From Tipula vernalis (Eukaryota > Arthropoda > Insecta > Diptera > Tipulidae), in the NCBI GenBank assembly GCA_958295665.1, contig OY282560.1, positions 267,021,168 through 267,085,167 on the forward strand: 64,000 bases of DNA, in the 5' to 3' direction. The notes under the pieces were generated by a model. It ran no database searches and was not told the origin of the DNA. It saw only the letters and a program-made list of their open reading frames with translations. Of this stretch, positions 44,584 through 55,271 are shown piece after piece. Within the stretch, counting starts at the first letter, position 1; each line of letters starts with the position of its first letter. The translations under genes were made by a program, and so were the position numbers.

Positions 44584-45584
44584 TTGTGTGTATGCAGACT
44601 TTTTTTGCTAGGCGGATAGAAATTAATTTCTAGTTTTGCCACCCTTTCTGTTAAGTGACCAAGTGTCTGTTGAATTTGACTAAGCTTTTTAATAATTTCA
44701 AAGTTATTAGACTCGTTATTAATTTCTGTATGTTTGTTGTTTTGGTTTGATTCATCAGCAGATAACTTGGTGATTTGCGCATAGGATAATCCAACTGTGG
44801 ATGGTGTGATTGTTGTTTGTGGTTTAGCAGCTTTGGTTTGTAATCGCTGTACTACTCTTGTTCTATTATTCTGTTGACTTTTAATTTTGTTCTGATATAC
44901 ACAGCATCCTTTATAATTTGCAGTATCTCCTTGTTGTTGACAAAGAGCACATGAAGGCGCGATATCTGGTTGTTTTTTGCATTTTGTCGTGTGATGATCT
45001 CCAGCACATTTAACGCATTTGGTTTGACGATAGCAAAAACTATTGGTATGTCCAAGCTGTTGACAATTCGTACATTGTGGAATGTCCCTTGTCTTGTTAG
45101 GTGGCTCAATTTTAACTATACAGTACGCAAGTTTCTTGATATTGTATACTTCTTTATTGTTGTCTTTTTGTTTTAAGTCGATGTAAAACAATGGAAAGTG
45201 TTTCTTGTCTTTTACACCATTAGTTGTGACCATTTTGTATATGTTAGTAACACCTGCGACTTCATGTCCCATTTTTTCTAAGTCTGCTTTAATTACATCG
45301 TGACTAATGGAAGATGGTAAGCCTCTGATAACTACTCTATAAGCCTTTTCGCTCTTCAGCTGATAGGTGTGATATTCTATATTTTCTGATTGGTTGCTGG
45401 GTTCTTTTTTTAATTCTTCCAGTAATTTTTTGACATTTCTGTAATCATTTTCATTTTGAAATGTAATTTTAATGTCACTATTTGAAAGCGCCTTAAAATT
45501 AGTTGATTCACTAGTGGTTTTTATTACTTTTTGTCGAAAAAGTTCGAAATTTTTGATATTGCTCACGTTAATGGGTGGAGGCAA
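44580..45584 (-). CDS. ORF1 (Jockey Gag, PRE_C2HC and zinc knuckles), 5' truncated
   Basis: 334 open codons. The first Met codon after the element's 5' end is about 110 codons in; the frame simply enters from the end of the element, so N-terminal sequence is missing. Domains: RVVIRGLPSSISHDVIKADL (PRE_C2HC domain), then knuckles CTNCQQLGHTNSFC, CVKCAGDHHTTKC and CALCQQQGDTANYKGC. A coiled-coil C-terminus (QIQQTLGHLTERVAKLEI) ends in HK at the TGA overlapping the ORF2 ATG (ATGA). It is a nucleic-acid-binding Gag. Confidence 0.9.
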   Translation of the reverse strand: MPPPINVSNIKNFELFRQKVIKTTSESTNFKALSNSDIKITFQNENDYRNVKKLLEELKKEPSNQSENIEYHTYQLKSEKAYRVVIRGLPSSISHDVIKADLEKMGHEVAGVTNIYKMVTTNGVKDKKHFPLFYIDLKQKDNNKEVYNIKKLAYCIVKIEPPNKTRDIPQCTNCQQLGHTNSFCYRQTKCVKCAGDHHTTKCKKQPDIAPSCALCQQQGDTANYKGCCVYQNKIKSQQNNRTRVVQRLQTKAAKPQTTITPSTVGLSYAQITKLSADESNQNNKHTEINNESNNFEIIKKLSQIQQTLGHLTERVAKLEINFYPPSKKSLHTHK

Positions 45585-45596
45585 TGGTATTTTTGG

Positions 45597-46340
45597 GTCG
45601 ATGTAAATGAAACAGGAATGTTTAACGACGACATAATTAAAAATTATTTAAAGGAAATAATTTTTAAAAGGCCACAAACAAGCCTTGCTCGAGAGCCCAC
45701 TTTGTTAATTATGGATTCATATGGTAGCCACGTCAAATTGCACAAGAGTAAATATTTTGAAAAATACAATGTTTTTTTGGTACTGGTTTCACCAGTGTAA
45801 CCGGTATATTACAACCCTTGGACGTCGCTATAAATCGTAGTCTCCAGGAATACTTAAAACTGACGGTATGATGAATGCATAACAAATGGATTAGAAAATT
45901 CAGAGTTACAAATACGCCAAGGCAATCCCAAAATTCCCAATTATCAATTTGTGAGTGATTAGCCAGTAAAAATGAGGGTTTCGTTAAAAATGAGTTAGGT
46001 TCGGCTTTAAAGGAAATAACTTACTTACGGTACTTACTAACAATTTTAATTATGATGAGTTTATTCAAAATAATCCCAAGTTACCAGTCAACGAGGCAAG
46101 CTTTTTTAAAACAATTGATGGTATAGGTGATTGGTTTTGGACAAATCAAGCGGCTACAAGCTTTTTTGCTGATATTCATAAAATAAAACAAAACAATTCA
46201 TTATTGGATCAGTTTATTTAACATTACTCATCTAAATTAATTAATTTTATTAAAAACCACCCAGATACAACAGAAATTTTGGATGAAGATTACGAAAACC
46301 TTATTAAATTGGGTGATGCCTCATCAAGAAATTAAGAAAT
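45597..46340 (+). pseudogene. Pogo-group transposase, C-terminal catalytic part
   Basis: After the Jockey insertion the frame reads VDVNETGMFNDDIIKNYL, TLLIMDSYGSHVKLH (second catalytic Asp) and, after a +1 shift and stop near 45800, GILQPLDVAINRSLQEYL, the QPLDV motif typical of DDE_1 (pogo/Tigger/jerky) transposases. Later fragments up to 46330 are broken. 46372-46818 is open but without a recognisable domain. Non-functional. Confidence 0.8.
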
Positions 46341-46848
46341 TTTTGAGGTTTCCAAACTAGAAAAATGGAATTTGAAAGTCACCGAAATTGATGAGAATTG
46401 TATCGAAATTAATTCTATTAATTATTTAGCCGAATGTTCCGATGTTCTGAAAGAAATTCATTTGGTTGATGGGGAAAATATTTTGGGTTACGGTAATAAA
46501 TTAGCACATAAATCTTTATATAAAAAAATTAAAAAATATCAATTTTCTAAATTATTTACACTAAAAACCAAATGTAATTGTTACGGTTTTATTTATATAT
46601 CTTATTTTTATTTATTTTATTTTACCATTTATTTTGTTGTTGCGAGTATTATATATTTTATGAATAAATTTGCAAATGAATTGCTATATGCTTATGTAGA
46701 CTTTAAAATTAAAATTATTTTAATTAAAATGCCCATAGGCGTTTTATATAAAGGAGCGTTATATTCGAAACAAATCACAAAGATTCGAAAACTGAAGAAA
46801 AAAGTTATTCGAATTTAACGCCTAGGCGTTATTTTCGGGGAAAGACTG

Positions 46849-48449
46849 TAATTAAAATAAAATACTTAAATTTAGAGAAGTAAACTAAATCAAGTAAACC
46901 AAAATAAATTGTGATATTTTGCAATAAAATTACAATACATTTAAAAGGGTTAATATTTATACATACACCTTCTTTTTTGATATCAGTTGCTTTCGCGAAT
47001 ACTTACTATCTCAATCCGCAAAAACAAAATTCTATTTAACGGTAAAATCGAGAGATTACGAGATTACGGCAAAATTGTTTCAAAAAATGAGTGAACCCAA
47101 CCAAGTGAAATGCAAATCTATGTAATTAAATAATTTCGTAGTATCTTTAAAATTTGTGTTTAGATCACACCAAATTTTGTTTGTTATCTTGGTTTTTCCA
47201 AATTTAAATTATTTTCACTCTAAATTGTACATATTACATTAATTATTTCCGATTATCATTATTTTTTTTTACTTTAATTTGAATTAATTAAATTATTCAT
47301 GTAATACTTTTTAATAGGTAATTAAAATTTGTTTACACAGAAATAGGGCTGTGTGAATGTGACGAAGAAATATGTAATTGTAAGGGAATTTGGCTGTATT
47401 AGTCTAATTCGCTAATATAACCTGAACACAATACATTTTATATACAGAATGTAAAATTTTGATACAATCAGTCCAGTGGGCATGGCCTGATGAGAGGATT
47501 GATTTTTTCATAATCAAAGGATTAAATGGGACAAAAATTAATTATTTTCGGTTAGGAATATTTTATATTTTTTAAATTCAACCCTACTTTCTCACATTAG
47601 AAAAACATTCGTTAAACAATTTTCTTTTAAGTTATCGAATAATTTGTACCCTTGAGTTGAGAATGATGGAATTTACCATCGAAACGTCGGGTTTTTGATT
47701 ATAAAATTAATAAAAAACGAAAAATTAAACTAAACCCCAAATAAACTATTATATTAGTTAATTTGTATTTTTAAGTTCTTTGAGAATTGAAGCACATGCG
47801 CGTTTTACAAAAAATATATAATATGAAAGTTCCAACGAGGGTTAAACGAAATTCATTCCATAAAATTTATCCATTCCATAGTTTCATTTATTTATCAATT
47901 TGATTCATGTAATAGTGTTAGTTCAGATGTAGAAAACATATTTTTAATACACATACGGTTTCTTAAAATCATAAAATGTTCTTTTTTCATTTACAATAAT
48001 TTTTAAACCCTGACCTAATATAAATTACACTCTCGCGAATAAAAGCGACGATATACATACGATATAAAATATAGAGAAAAGAAAAAGAAACAAATACAAA
48101 ATTAGAAAGTACATATGTACATAAGTTTAGCTTTGAATTGTCAGTCACTAAATAACACTCGGCAGATTCATTCTTTAATCTGTTTAAAAAATTAAAATAA
48201 TTATTAAATTCAAATCGAATTCCATTGAAATGTACTAAAAGACTCGTGTTTATATCTTAAAGAAACAAAAACCCAAGTGGCTATTTATCTTTTGATAAAA
48301 ATAAAAATTGTGTACACTGTGTGCAAAGTGGAAAAATAACAAAACACTCAACGGCATTTACATAATAGTTTTATATGTTACAAATCAGTCGTTAAACACA
48401 ATTAAACATTTTTAGTTTACATATTTTTGTGAAAGTTCTTTTCCGGAAT
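46849..48449 (+). repeat. Block B upstream region of gene copy B
   Basis: Continues the homology with block A: aaaatacttaaatttag, gatatcagttgctttcgcga and aaccctgacctaatataaat. A copy of the inverted-repeat family at about 47330-47510 is inserted (gctgtgtgaatgt, ggcctgatgagaggattga). The last 170 bp before 48450 (gtgcaaagtggaaaaataac...) correspond to the promoter-proximal part of copy A. Confidence 0.7.
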
Positions 48450-48968
48450 ATGTCTGTGTTAAATACATCGCAACTCGGTATTGTAGAGAAAATTACACAT
48501 ATTCCACCTGTTGAAGAAATTATCTGTGTCATCAATAATGGATTAAAAACCAATTTCAAAAATGTAGAAGTTAACCTGATCGACTGCCCTAATTTATCGT
48601 GTGAACCTTATAATTTAGCCGATTCTGGATTTGGTGGCAGCCCCATCATAGTAGAAATCGGCGGCCCACCATATTTAATACCTTTGGTGGATCGTTCAAA
48701 ATTATACGATTTAAAAGAAATTTGTAGTCATATTTGTGGTAAGGATAAATATTTTGCTGTTGGTGCTGGAGCTGGACCTTGGCCACTGGTCAATGCAAAT
48801 TGTGAAGGAATTTATAATCTTAAAGTTGAAAATAATAGTTTCACAAATGGAAGCCACTTAGCGTTGGTGGATAAAAATTTACAATGTGAATTGCAAAAAT
48901 TTCCCACCGATCTAACGACAATGGCATTACTTGGAAATATTTTGCTGACAGAAGGAAAACCTGGAAAG
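48450..48968 (+). CDS. C11orf54-like ester hydrolase, copy B, exon 1
   Basis: 173 codons from the ATG at 48450, phase 0, donor gtatat at 48969. It carries PVEEIICVINNGLKTNFKNV, LIDCPNLSCEPYNL, VEIGGPPYLIPLVD and FAVGAGAGPWPL, which match the DUF1907 N-terminal half with the family's GAGAGP glycine motif intact. It is about 85% similar to copy A exon 1 by eye. No upstream in-frame ATG exists here, supporting this start and the second Met in copy A. Confidence 0.9.
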
Positions 48969-49580
48969 GTATATGCTTATATTTGAATTAAATCCACCTT
49001 ATCTTAATGTCTATAATGAGTGCATAATGATATTTTTTATCAATCAAGGTTTTCTAAATAACAATATTTTTATTGAAGAAAATGGTTGTATAATAAAATA
49101 TAAAAAATATTGTTTAAAATTCAAACAGTTTCAATTATCAATCATATTAGTTTGTTATCTTAAAGATTTCAGTACATTAAATAATAACAGTGATAATAGT
49201 ATGTACTTACTTATACGCGTGCTGCGTCATTAATTATAGTTTTATAAGATTTGATGATGATCAATAAAACACTTTAGATTCAATTCAAGGTGAGATTATA
49301 GGGCGATAAGTCTTAAGCGTTCAGAGGGGCATCTAAATTGTAAATTACTTTTTATAAAATTTAAAATTAAATTTTTATTAAAGAAATTCTCCAAATCCAT
49401 AAACTGTTGGCTGAGAATTTTCCGTTGAAGCCTACCTCACAGATTCGAAAAAAATTTCGATTTTTTTTTGTTTAGATTTAGTACAGGAAAACTTTAACTC
49501 GAAAAAAATTTGTGCAGTCCTTAAACTTTGGTTATTGGTTCAAAATAGGCGAAATCCGCGGTGGCAAGAGGTATGTTTAA

Positions 49581-49797
49581 TCCTTATGTCTATTTTGGGT
49601 TACCCGGGTAACCTTTCCGACTTTAATCGATAAAATTTCTACTTTATCAATGAAATTTTGGCTCTAGGGCCTAGGAATACCAAAATCATTTAAATGTAAT
49701 AGTTACATTTTCAAGTAATATTCGAATAAATCTGATAAGGTTACCTGGGTAACCCTTAATTGATTGACGTAAGAAAAAAGAGGCATAGACATAAGGG
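49581..49797. mobile_element. 217-bp piggyBac-like MITE
   Basis: Flanked by TTAA on both sides (49577-49580, 49798-49801). Ends are tccttatgtctat and its complement atagacataaggg. Subterminal ggttacccgggtaacc (49599-49614, a perfect 16-bp palindrome) pairs with ggttacctgggtaacc (49739-49754). TTAA duplication and CCC-like ends are characteristic of piggyBac. No coding capacity. Confidence 0.85.
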
Positions 49798-49908
49798 TTA
49801 ATAAAAAAAATCGACTTTTCTCTATTTTATCGATAAATGTAGCACTTACAAAAAAATATTTCAAACTAATTAGTTGTTTCTGATAAAATTATCTTTAATT
49901 TGGTGTTT

Positions 49909-51595
49909 TTAAATTGATTTTATAGCAACAATTAACCGAAATACGGTCATTTTTCTATAGAAACTTGAGACTTCCTGCAAAGCAAATCTTAGGGCCTTAA
50001 TAGCTCGATTTAATTTCCATTTCAATAACGGTGATTTTGTGTGCTGCCATTGACGACGAATTTTTCGCTTTTCCTGGATTAGTTCCTGTATATTACGTGA
50101 TAGTTTATTAACTTGACGTGACATCTTTGATCAGAGAAATATTTAGTAGACTCCTATATTGATCCCAATTAGTTTGCTTGTTTGTAAGACGGTTCTGCAT
50201 TTCATTCCTTAGGACATGGATACTCATTGTTACTATTACCGGTGAGTGAACAGAAGACAGATCATAGCAATCGGTGGCCTTACCAAATGTACGTGGAATG
50301 CCCTTAGTTACACAAAAGTCAATTAAATCAGGAATTTTTTTTTTATCCGTGTGCCAGTAAGTTGGGTTACCGGCAGATAAATAATCCAGGTACTGTTCCT
50401 CTGTACTATCATAAAGTTGTTTGCCTTTCGGCGATGTTAATCTAGAACCCCAATGAGTATGTTTAGCATCACCCCCCGCAAGAAATTTACTACCCAACTG
50501 GCTGAAATAATCCAAGAACTGGAGGTTTTTTATAGCATCTTTTAGAGGACAGTATACAGTATACTCCTGCAGACAGATATTCGTTGATTGTATATGTTTT
50601 TCTCATATTTCGTAAGTTCGTAGTGGTTTAATCTTCGCTTAATCCCCATCGCTTAGTACCCATTAATTTTGAAATATCTATTTTTGGTGAAGCGTGTTTC
50701 TGATATTAACATTATGTCAATGTTGTGCCCAGCGAGAAATGCATGTACCTCCGCTTTATGTTGTGCTAGGCCGTTTGCATTCCCTATGGCTATTTTGATG
50801 ATGGTCATTTTTGGCTTTTTACGACTATCTGCATCAGCGTGCTCATATTCTGCATCATTACATCCATGGTTCTCTCCATCATCGCCATGAAACTTTGCAT
50901 CATATTAGTCAATTTGTTTAAAGCTGTTGAGATGTTTCCCTCTTCACTTGCTTGCACTTTAGGAGCGGTACCTTTTAGAACACTTCCGTATGAAACCTCT
51001 TGGCGGAGGCTGCCGTTTACAGTTGCTTACTGTTTTCCATTTTGAGCGTCTGTGTTTACAATTTCTGATCGTGCTTCTTTTCTAGCTGAAGAATGATGAT
51101 TAAGGATTCGTTGCTCTACTCACTGCCTTCGATTGATTTTCCTTTTCAATTCTAGATAAATTGGACACCCTCTATAATTAGCTGTGTGATTTCCATCGCA
51201 GTTGCTGCATTTTATCACTGGTGCTTCCTTTTTTGCTTTATTGCAAACCTTTGAATTAGGGAGTTCACCGCATATAACACAAACATCGTTCAAAGTGCAA
51301 TATATTCTAGTGTGCCCATATTCTTGGCACTTAACGAGCTGTACCGGCCTATTTGTTTTCCTGGGTTCCTCGATGGTAACTCTTCTGTGCAGTAGATTTT
51401 TGAGGTCAAATATTGCATGGTTGCCTTTCAGCTTTTTACTGGTTGATTCTAATTCCAGACGAAACAATAGCTGAGGCACCTTCTCCCGATTAAAAATATT
51501 GGTAATAGTTTTGCATTGAAAACCCTTTTCAGCAAGAGCAGCTTGTATTTCGTTTGCAACCAATTCTTTTTGGCTCTTTAGTTGATACATTTAAT
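49909..51595 (-). pseudogene. Jockey-type non-LTR remnant (Gag and endonuclease)
   Basis: Gag: 51590-51120 with LELESTSKKLKGNHAIFDL, VKCQEYGHTRIYC and CSNCDGNHTANYRGC (PRE_C2HC and knuckles). Endonuclease: FLAGGDAKHTHWGSRL and PTYWHTDKKKIPDLIDF, with the SDH motif changed to SVHSPV (50515-50108), then SRQVNKLSRNIQELIQEKRK linker (50124-49909). The RT is absent: the element is 3' truncated at about 49905. Frames are broken, and the sequence is distinct from the Jockey-like copy at 41746. Confidence 0.8.
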
Positions 51596-52124
51596 TAACG
51601 CTCTGTAAGCATCAATATTGAGCGGTTGAATTTTTGTTTCTTTTATATCTCCTCTTTTGATCCCGAAAATATAAAATGCACCTTTTTTTATAATAAATTC
51701 GATCGTTTTTGCAAGTTTTTTTTTTGATTCTTCCCTCAAATAGATTGGCATGTCGTCAACAACAAAGCAAGAATACCTATTACCATGCGTTAATTCAACG
51801 CTAGCTAGCTTAGTGAGTTTATTCGCGGTTGCACTGGCGGCTGTTCCTTCGTTTTGATCGGACAGTAATATACCGGTCTATTCCCGTTTGCACTAAACAC
51901 TGACCTACATCACTGTTTATTTTATTGTCATCTGATGTCGATGCACTTTCATGTTTTTTTTTATCGTCAATAATTGGCAACGATGCACTTTTATTCACTT
52001 ATTTTTCACATCACAATATTTAAAAAAAAAAGGATTTAAACTGCTGATTCAACATTTCACACAAGTAATAAGTAAATTATTTAAATGTTTACTCGGTGGT
52101 AGCAAAATTGCAACAGAATTGCAT

Positions 52125-52205
52125 CTTTTAATAAAAATAAAAATCGTGTGCACTGTGCAAAGTGCAAAATTAACCAAACACTCATCGGTATTTACATAAT
52201 AGTTA
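52125..52205 (+). repeat. Third copy of the gene's promoter-proximal segment
   Basis: aataaaaataaaaat and the stretch gtgcactgtgcaaagtgcaaaattaacc ending tttacataatagtt match 48290-48375 upstream of copy B and, less well, 18460-18530 upstream of copy A. It lies within the copy B intron in the same orientation, without any following exon. Confidence 0.75.
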
Positions 52206-52330
52206 AGGTCGTTGCTGCCCAAAAATAGTTAAGGTTTTGTAAAGCGTGTTTGGGCACAAATTGAAGCCTATCATCTCTAGTTTCTAAAGCAGTGTAGCAC
52301 TTTTTGGAAACGTATGACCCTGAGAATGAA

Positions 52331-54546
52331 CCCTGAGCTTGCAGTCTTATCAAACTTACGCTCGTCCAAGTCATAATAAAATTATAGGAAAAGCTTATCG
52401 CTATGCCTTGTGTCGTTCCTAACCTCAAAAACTCTCAGAAAAAATATTTTTTTGTATTTAACGAGGCTCAAGTTATAATAAATTTTGAGGAAAGTTTACG
52501 TTTATGTTTGCCACAAAACACTTTGTATCCTCCCTAACCTCAATAAATCTCTTAAAAATGCATTTTTGTCTAATTAATAATCGCTCATGCCTAACGATCG
52601 CTCAAATCGTTTAACAAGAATCTAACTTTATTCTTGACTGAAAACGCATTTTTTTATTTCTAATATTAAAAAGCCACAAAATAGATTCAAGAAGCAGTTT
52701 TATGTGCTCAAGAATCGTTCAAGTAAAGTGGCCGTTGGAATGTTTGGTAAACCTTTAAAGTCGACTTGCATTCCGTCTTAAACGAAAGTTAATGATAAGA
52801 CACTAATTCTCGCAAAATTTGAAGTTGAGCATGCTTTTAGTTCCGGAGATATGAGACCTCAAATTTGCGTTTATACTTATACCACAGAAGGAAGATTAAC
52901 CAGAATAGACATTGCGTGGACCAAATTTTTTTTTCATCTTACCTTCTTTTTTGGACATTGAAGTATAATTATTTTTGAATATTATAGTAGCAAATATAAA
53001 TTATGTTGTCAAAACAAAACTTGTTAAATAATTTCACTAACTACACTGTTAAGGATTCTCAATTTTTATTATTTCAAATCAAAACCAGTAAACCAAAGAA
53101 TACATAACCCAACTTTCTCTTACCTTCGGCAAATCAAGGTCAAAAAAATGAGTTCAAATTTTTCCATACAAAAACATCGTTATGTCTCTTCTGGTTGTAT
53201 TCTGTGCTTATACTATCGATCATATACCCTTGACACTTGAAAGAAGATTTCCCACGACATTGGCGATTTAATAAACCCGATTTAGTAAATTTACTCAAGT
53301 CTTTGTACTACTCAAGTCTTTGTGTTATTAATCTACCCTTAGCTGTACCCAGAGAAAATGACGTAGATGTGGTAGGAGTGAATCAAATATATCAGCTCTC
53401 GATTAGATTTTCTTCGCACGCTTACACGCCCAACACTTCCGTAAATATGATATTTATTTTAATCGCTGAAAATTACGTCTTTCCATAATTCTAAATCCTT
53501 ATCCTGATATTCGTTGCCAAATTCTTTCGTGTAGCTACATTTTTCTTCGAAATAATCGGCTTTCTAAGAACAATTCTACCATGTAAAGACCATATTTTCT
53601 CAATGTTCTACGTATGGTTTCAGGATATGCTGAATTTCCTAAATATTTCTCTGCTTCAACTGTAAGATTTGGAGTACTTTTCCTTGGATTTATTTTAATT
53701 TTCCGTTGTTTTATTTTCTGTAAAGCCATCTTTTTTGTAATGGTTTATGATTCCTGGAATGGTTAGCAATTTCGTATTGACTTTTCTCGCTTTTATAATG
53801 ATTTATAACAAATTTTCGCAAATCTGCGAATGTTTGCTTTGTGGGAGCCTTTTGATTAAAAATTAACTATTTCACGACTACCAATGCCATAAATTACCAA
53901 TTTCGGTTTTACTCGGCTGATTTCGTTAAACCTATACTGTAAAAGAACCAATGGACGATTTTGATTTGATATATTTTTAACGTACATTTACGCAACGGAA
54001 CAAATTTAAGTAAATGTATGTGTTACATTTTCAGTCAAGAAAAGAATGAGTTCAGAGGCGAGTTACACAATTTAATATGAATTAGAATAAGCCATTTTCA
54101 TGATTTTATGATGATTTGAGCGATCGTTAGGTACAAAAAGTGCATTTTTAAGGGTGTTTTAAGGTTCGGAGCGATGTAGTACGTTTTTAGTCACAAACAA
54201 GATTAGATGTAGATCTAGCGAATAAAAAAAACGAAGATAAGCTGTTTTTATGATTTTGTGATGACTTGAGCGATCACTCTAAGTACACAAAAATGAATTT
54301 TTAGGAGGTTTTTTTAAATGGTGGTGTATTCGTATTCAGGGACAAAAATCAATTGAGCCCTGTTAAATACAAAAAACTGTTATTTTCTAAATTTTTTCGA
54401 GATTAGGAACGATACAAGATCTTGTTGGGCAAAAGTTGGATTCGTAATCACTAATCAGTGACCAAAAATACATAGTGATAAGCTTTTCCTATAATTTTAT
54501 TGTGATTTATGCGAGCGTAAATTTGATAAGACTGCAATCTCAGGGT
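52331..54546. mobile_element. Tc1-like transposon with long fold-back arms
   Basis: The outer arms ccctgag.ttgcagtcttatcaaa (52331) and their complement (54546) are inverted. Complementarity continues inwards in patches to about 52660 / 54020, including acgatcgctcaaatc and attcttgactgaaaa. So the arms are about 330-520 bp. A degenerate Tc1-type transposase lies inside on the minus strand. The TA target could not be verified. Confidence 0.75.
53340..53729 (-). pseudogene. Tc1-type transposase remnant
   Basis: Minus strand: YLGNSAYPETIRRTLRKYGL, the helix-turn-helix Tc3-like DNA-binding domain, then in a shifted frame IVLRKPIISKKNVATRKNLA. Still further, GSVGRVSVRRKSNRELIY follows, which is the stretch after the first catalytic Asp. 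Several frameshifts; the DDE triad is not intact. Confidence 0.75.
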
Positions 54547-54628
54547 GTCGCAGTCGCCTTGCGGGTGCCGTCTTGGTTCACATTTATACAGAAAAAAACG
54601 TTGCTATTCAATTTCGGAACTGCTGTCT

Positions 54629-55271
54629 TCAGGTTCAAGCTCTTCTGACACACTTTGCACATCAAACTTTGCTCGAACAAAGCCTATTACGTCATCTACT
54701 GCTACCGTTTGAGTTTCACAATTACTACATTCAGGGCCTTCGCAAATTTTATACAATATATAACATTTTAAACCTGCTTTCATGCATTTGCATTGGAACG
54801 TGGAACAGTTTCATGTACACCCACATACTATTAAATCTAAAATGTATTTCGGTGCAGCATCTAATTTTTGCACCTCATAATATGTTCTGTATATGGATAT
54901 GGGATGGATATCGATATGGGACAAGTCATCTTTTCCTTTGGCGTGGCGAGAATCTAGCATTCTTTGGTACAACGTCAAGGGAGCAATTGGTATTGTTTAT
55001 CTTTTATTGTGTAATGAGAATTTACAGCAGACAGTGTCCTTACTTTATCACTACGTTTGATTACAACATCTTTATGAAGTTTATTAGTTATTTTATTTAT
55101 GACAGTTTCGCCGATTTCTTTAGCCTCGTCACAATTTGTTGATGAATCACCTATTATTCCAGTTCCAAGAGAGGTAACTGTTGATGTTTCAGCAAATGGA
55201 TTATATGTACTAAACCATTCTTGCTGTTTTTGAGCATCACAACTGTTCCTCTCAATGCGACTTTCTCGCAA
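54629..55271 (-). pseudogene. Transposon-type gene remnant with C-terminal Cys-rich (CXC-like) motif
   Basis: Minus strand 55271-54975: RESRIERNSCDAQKQQEWF, STYNPF, TGIIGDSSTNCDEAKEIG, INKITNKLHKDVVIKRSDK. After one frameshift near 54980: PLTLYQRMLDSRHAKGKDD, LDAAPKYILDLIVCGCT, a stop, CSTFQCKCMKAGLKC and ICEGPECSNCE. It then runs to an acidic end EDSSSEIE at 54629. The motif order matches an uncharacterised repetitive insect protein family; I do not know its activity. It is defective by at least one shift and one stop. Confidence 0.6.

Larger units (their letters stand above)
41746..45596 (-). mobile_element. Jockey-clade non-LTR retrotransposon, both ORFs open
   Basis: 3851 bp on the minus strand with a 20-nt poly(A) at 41746-41765 and a perfect 11-bp target duplication GTCGATGTAAA (41735-41745, 45597-45607). 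It lies inside the pogo transposase sequence. ORF1 and ORF2 overlap in ATGA. ORF1 has no ATG near its beginning, so the copy is slightly 5' truncated. The exact duplication and undamaged ORFs indicate a young insertion. Confidence 0.93.
41287..46848 (+). mobile_element. Pogo-group DNA transposon, interrupted by a Jockey-like element
   Basis: Inverted ends CAGTCTTCCCCCGAAAA (41287) and its complement at 46848, each followed by a cctaggcgt core. The TA target remains intact on the right (46849-46850) and as T on the left. The paralogous empty site gatacgactaattaaa is preserved at 12574-12590. The transposase is on the plus strand at the right end. The left 450 bp show no coding remnant, so the N-terminal half was already deleted or is unrecognisable. 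Confidence 0.85.

Noticed and set aside
45177..45187. A third GTCGATGTAAA inside ORF1 of the Jockey-like element, identical to its target duplication
   Set aside because: It lies 420 bp inside continuous coding sequence; I treat it as coincidence and keep 41735-41745 and 45597-45607 as the duplication.
54573..55142. 189-codon plus-strand ORF
   Set aside because: Antisense to the Cys-rich transposon-gene remnant, whose minus-strand motifs are recognisable; the plus frame has none.
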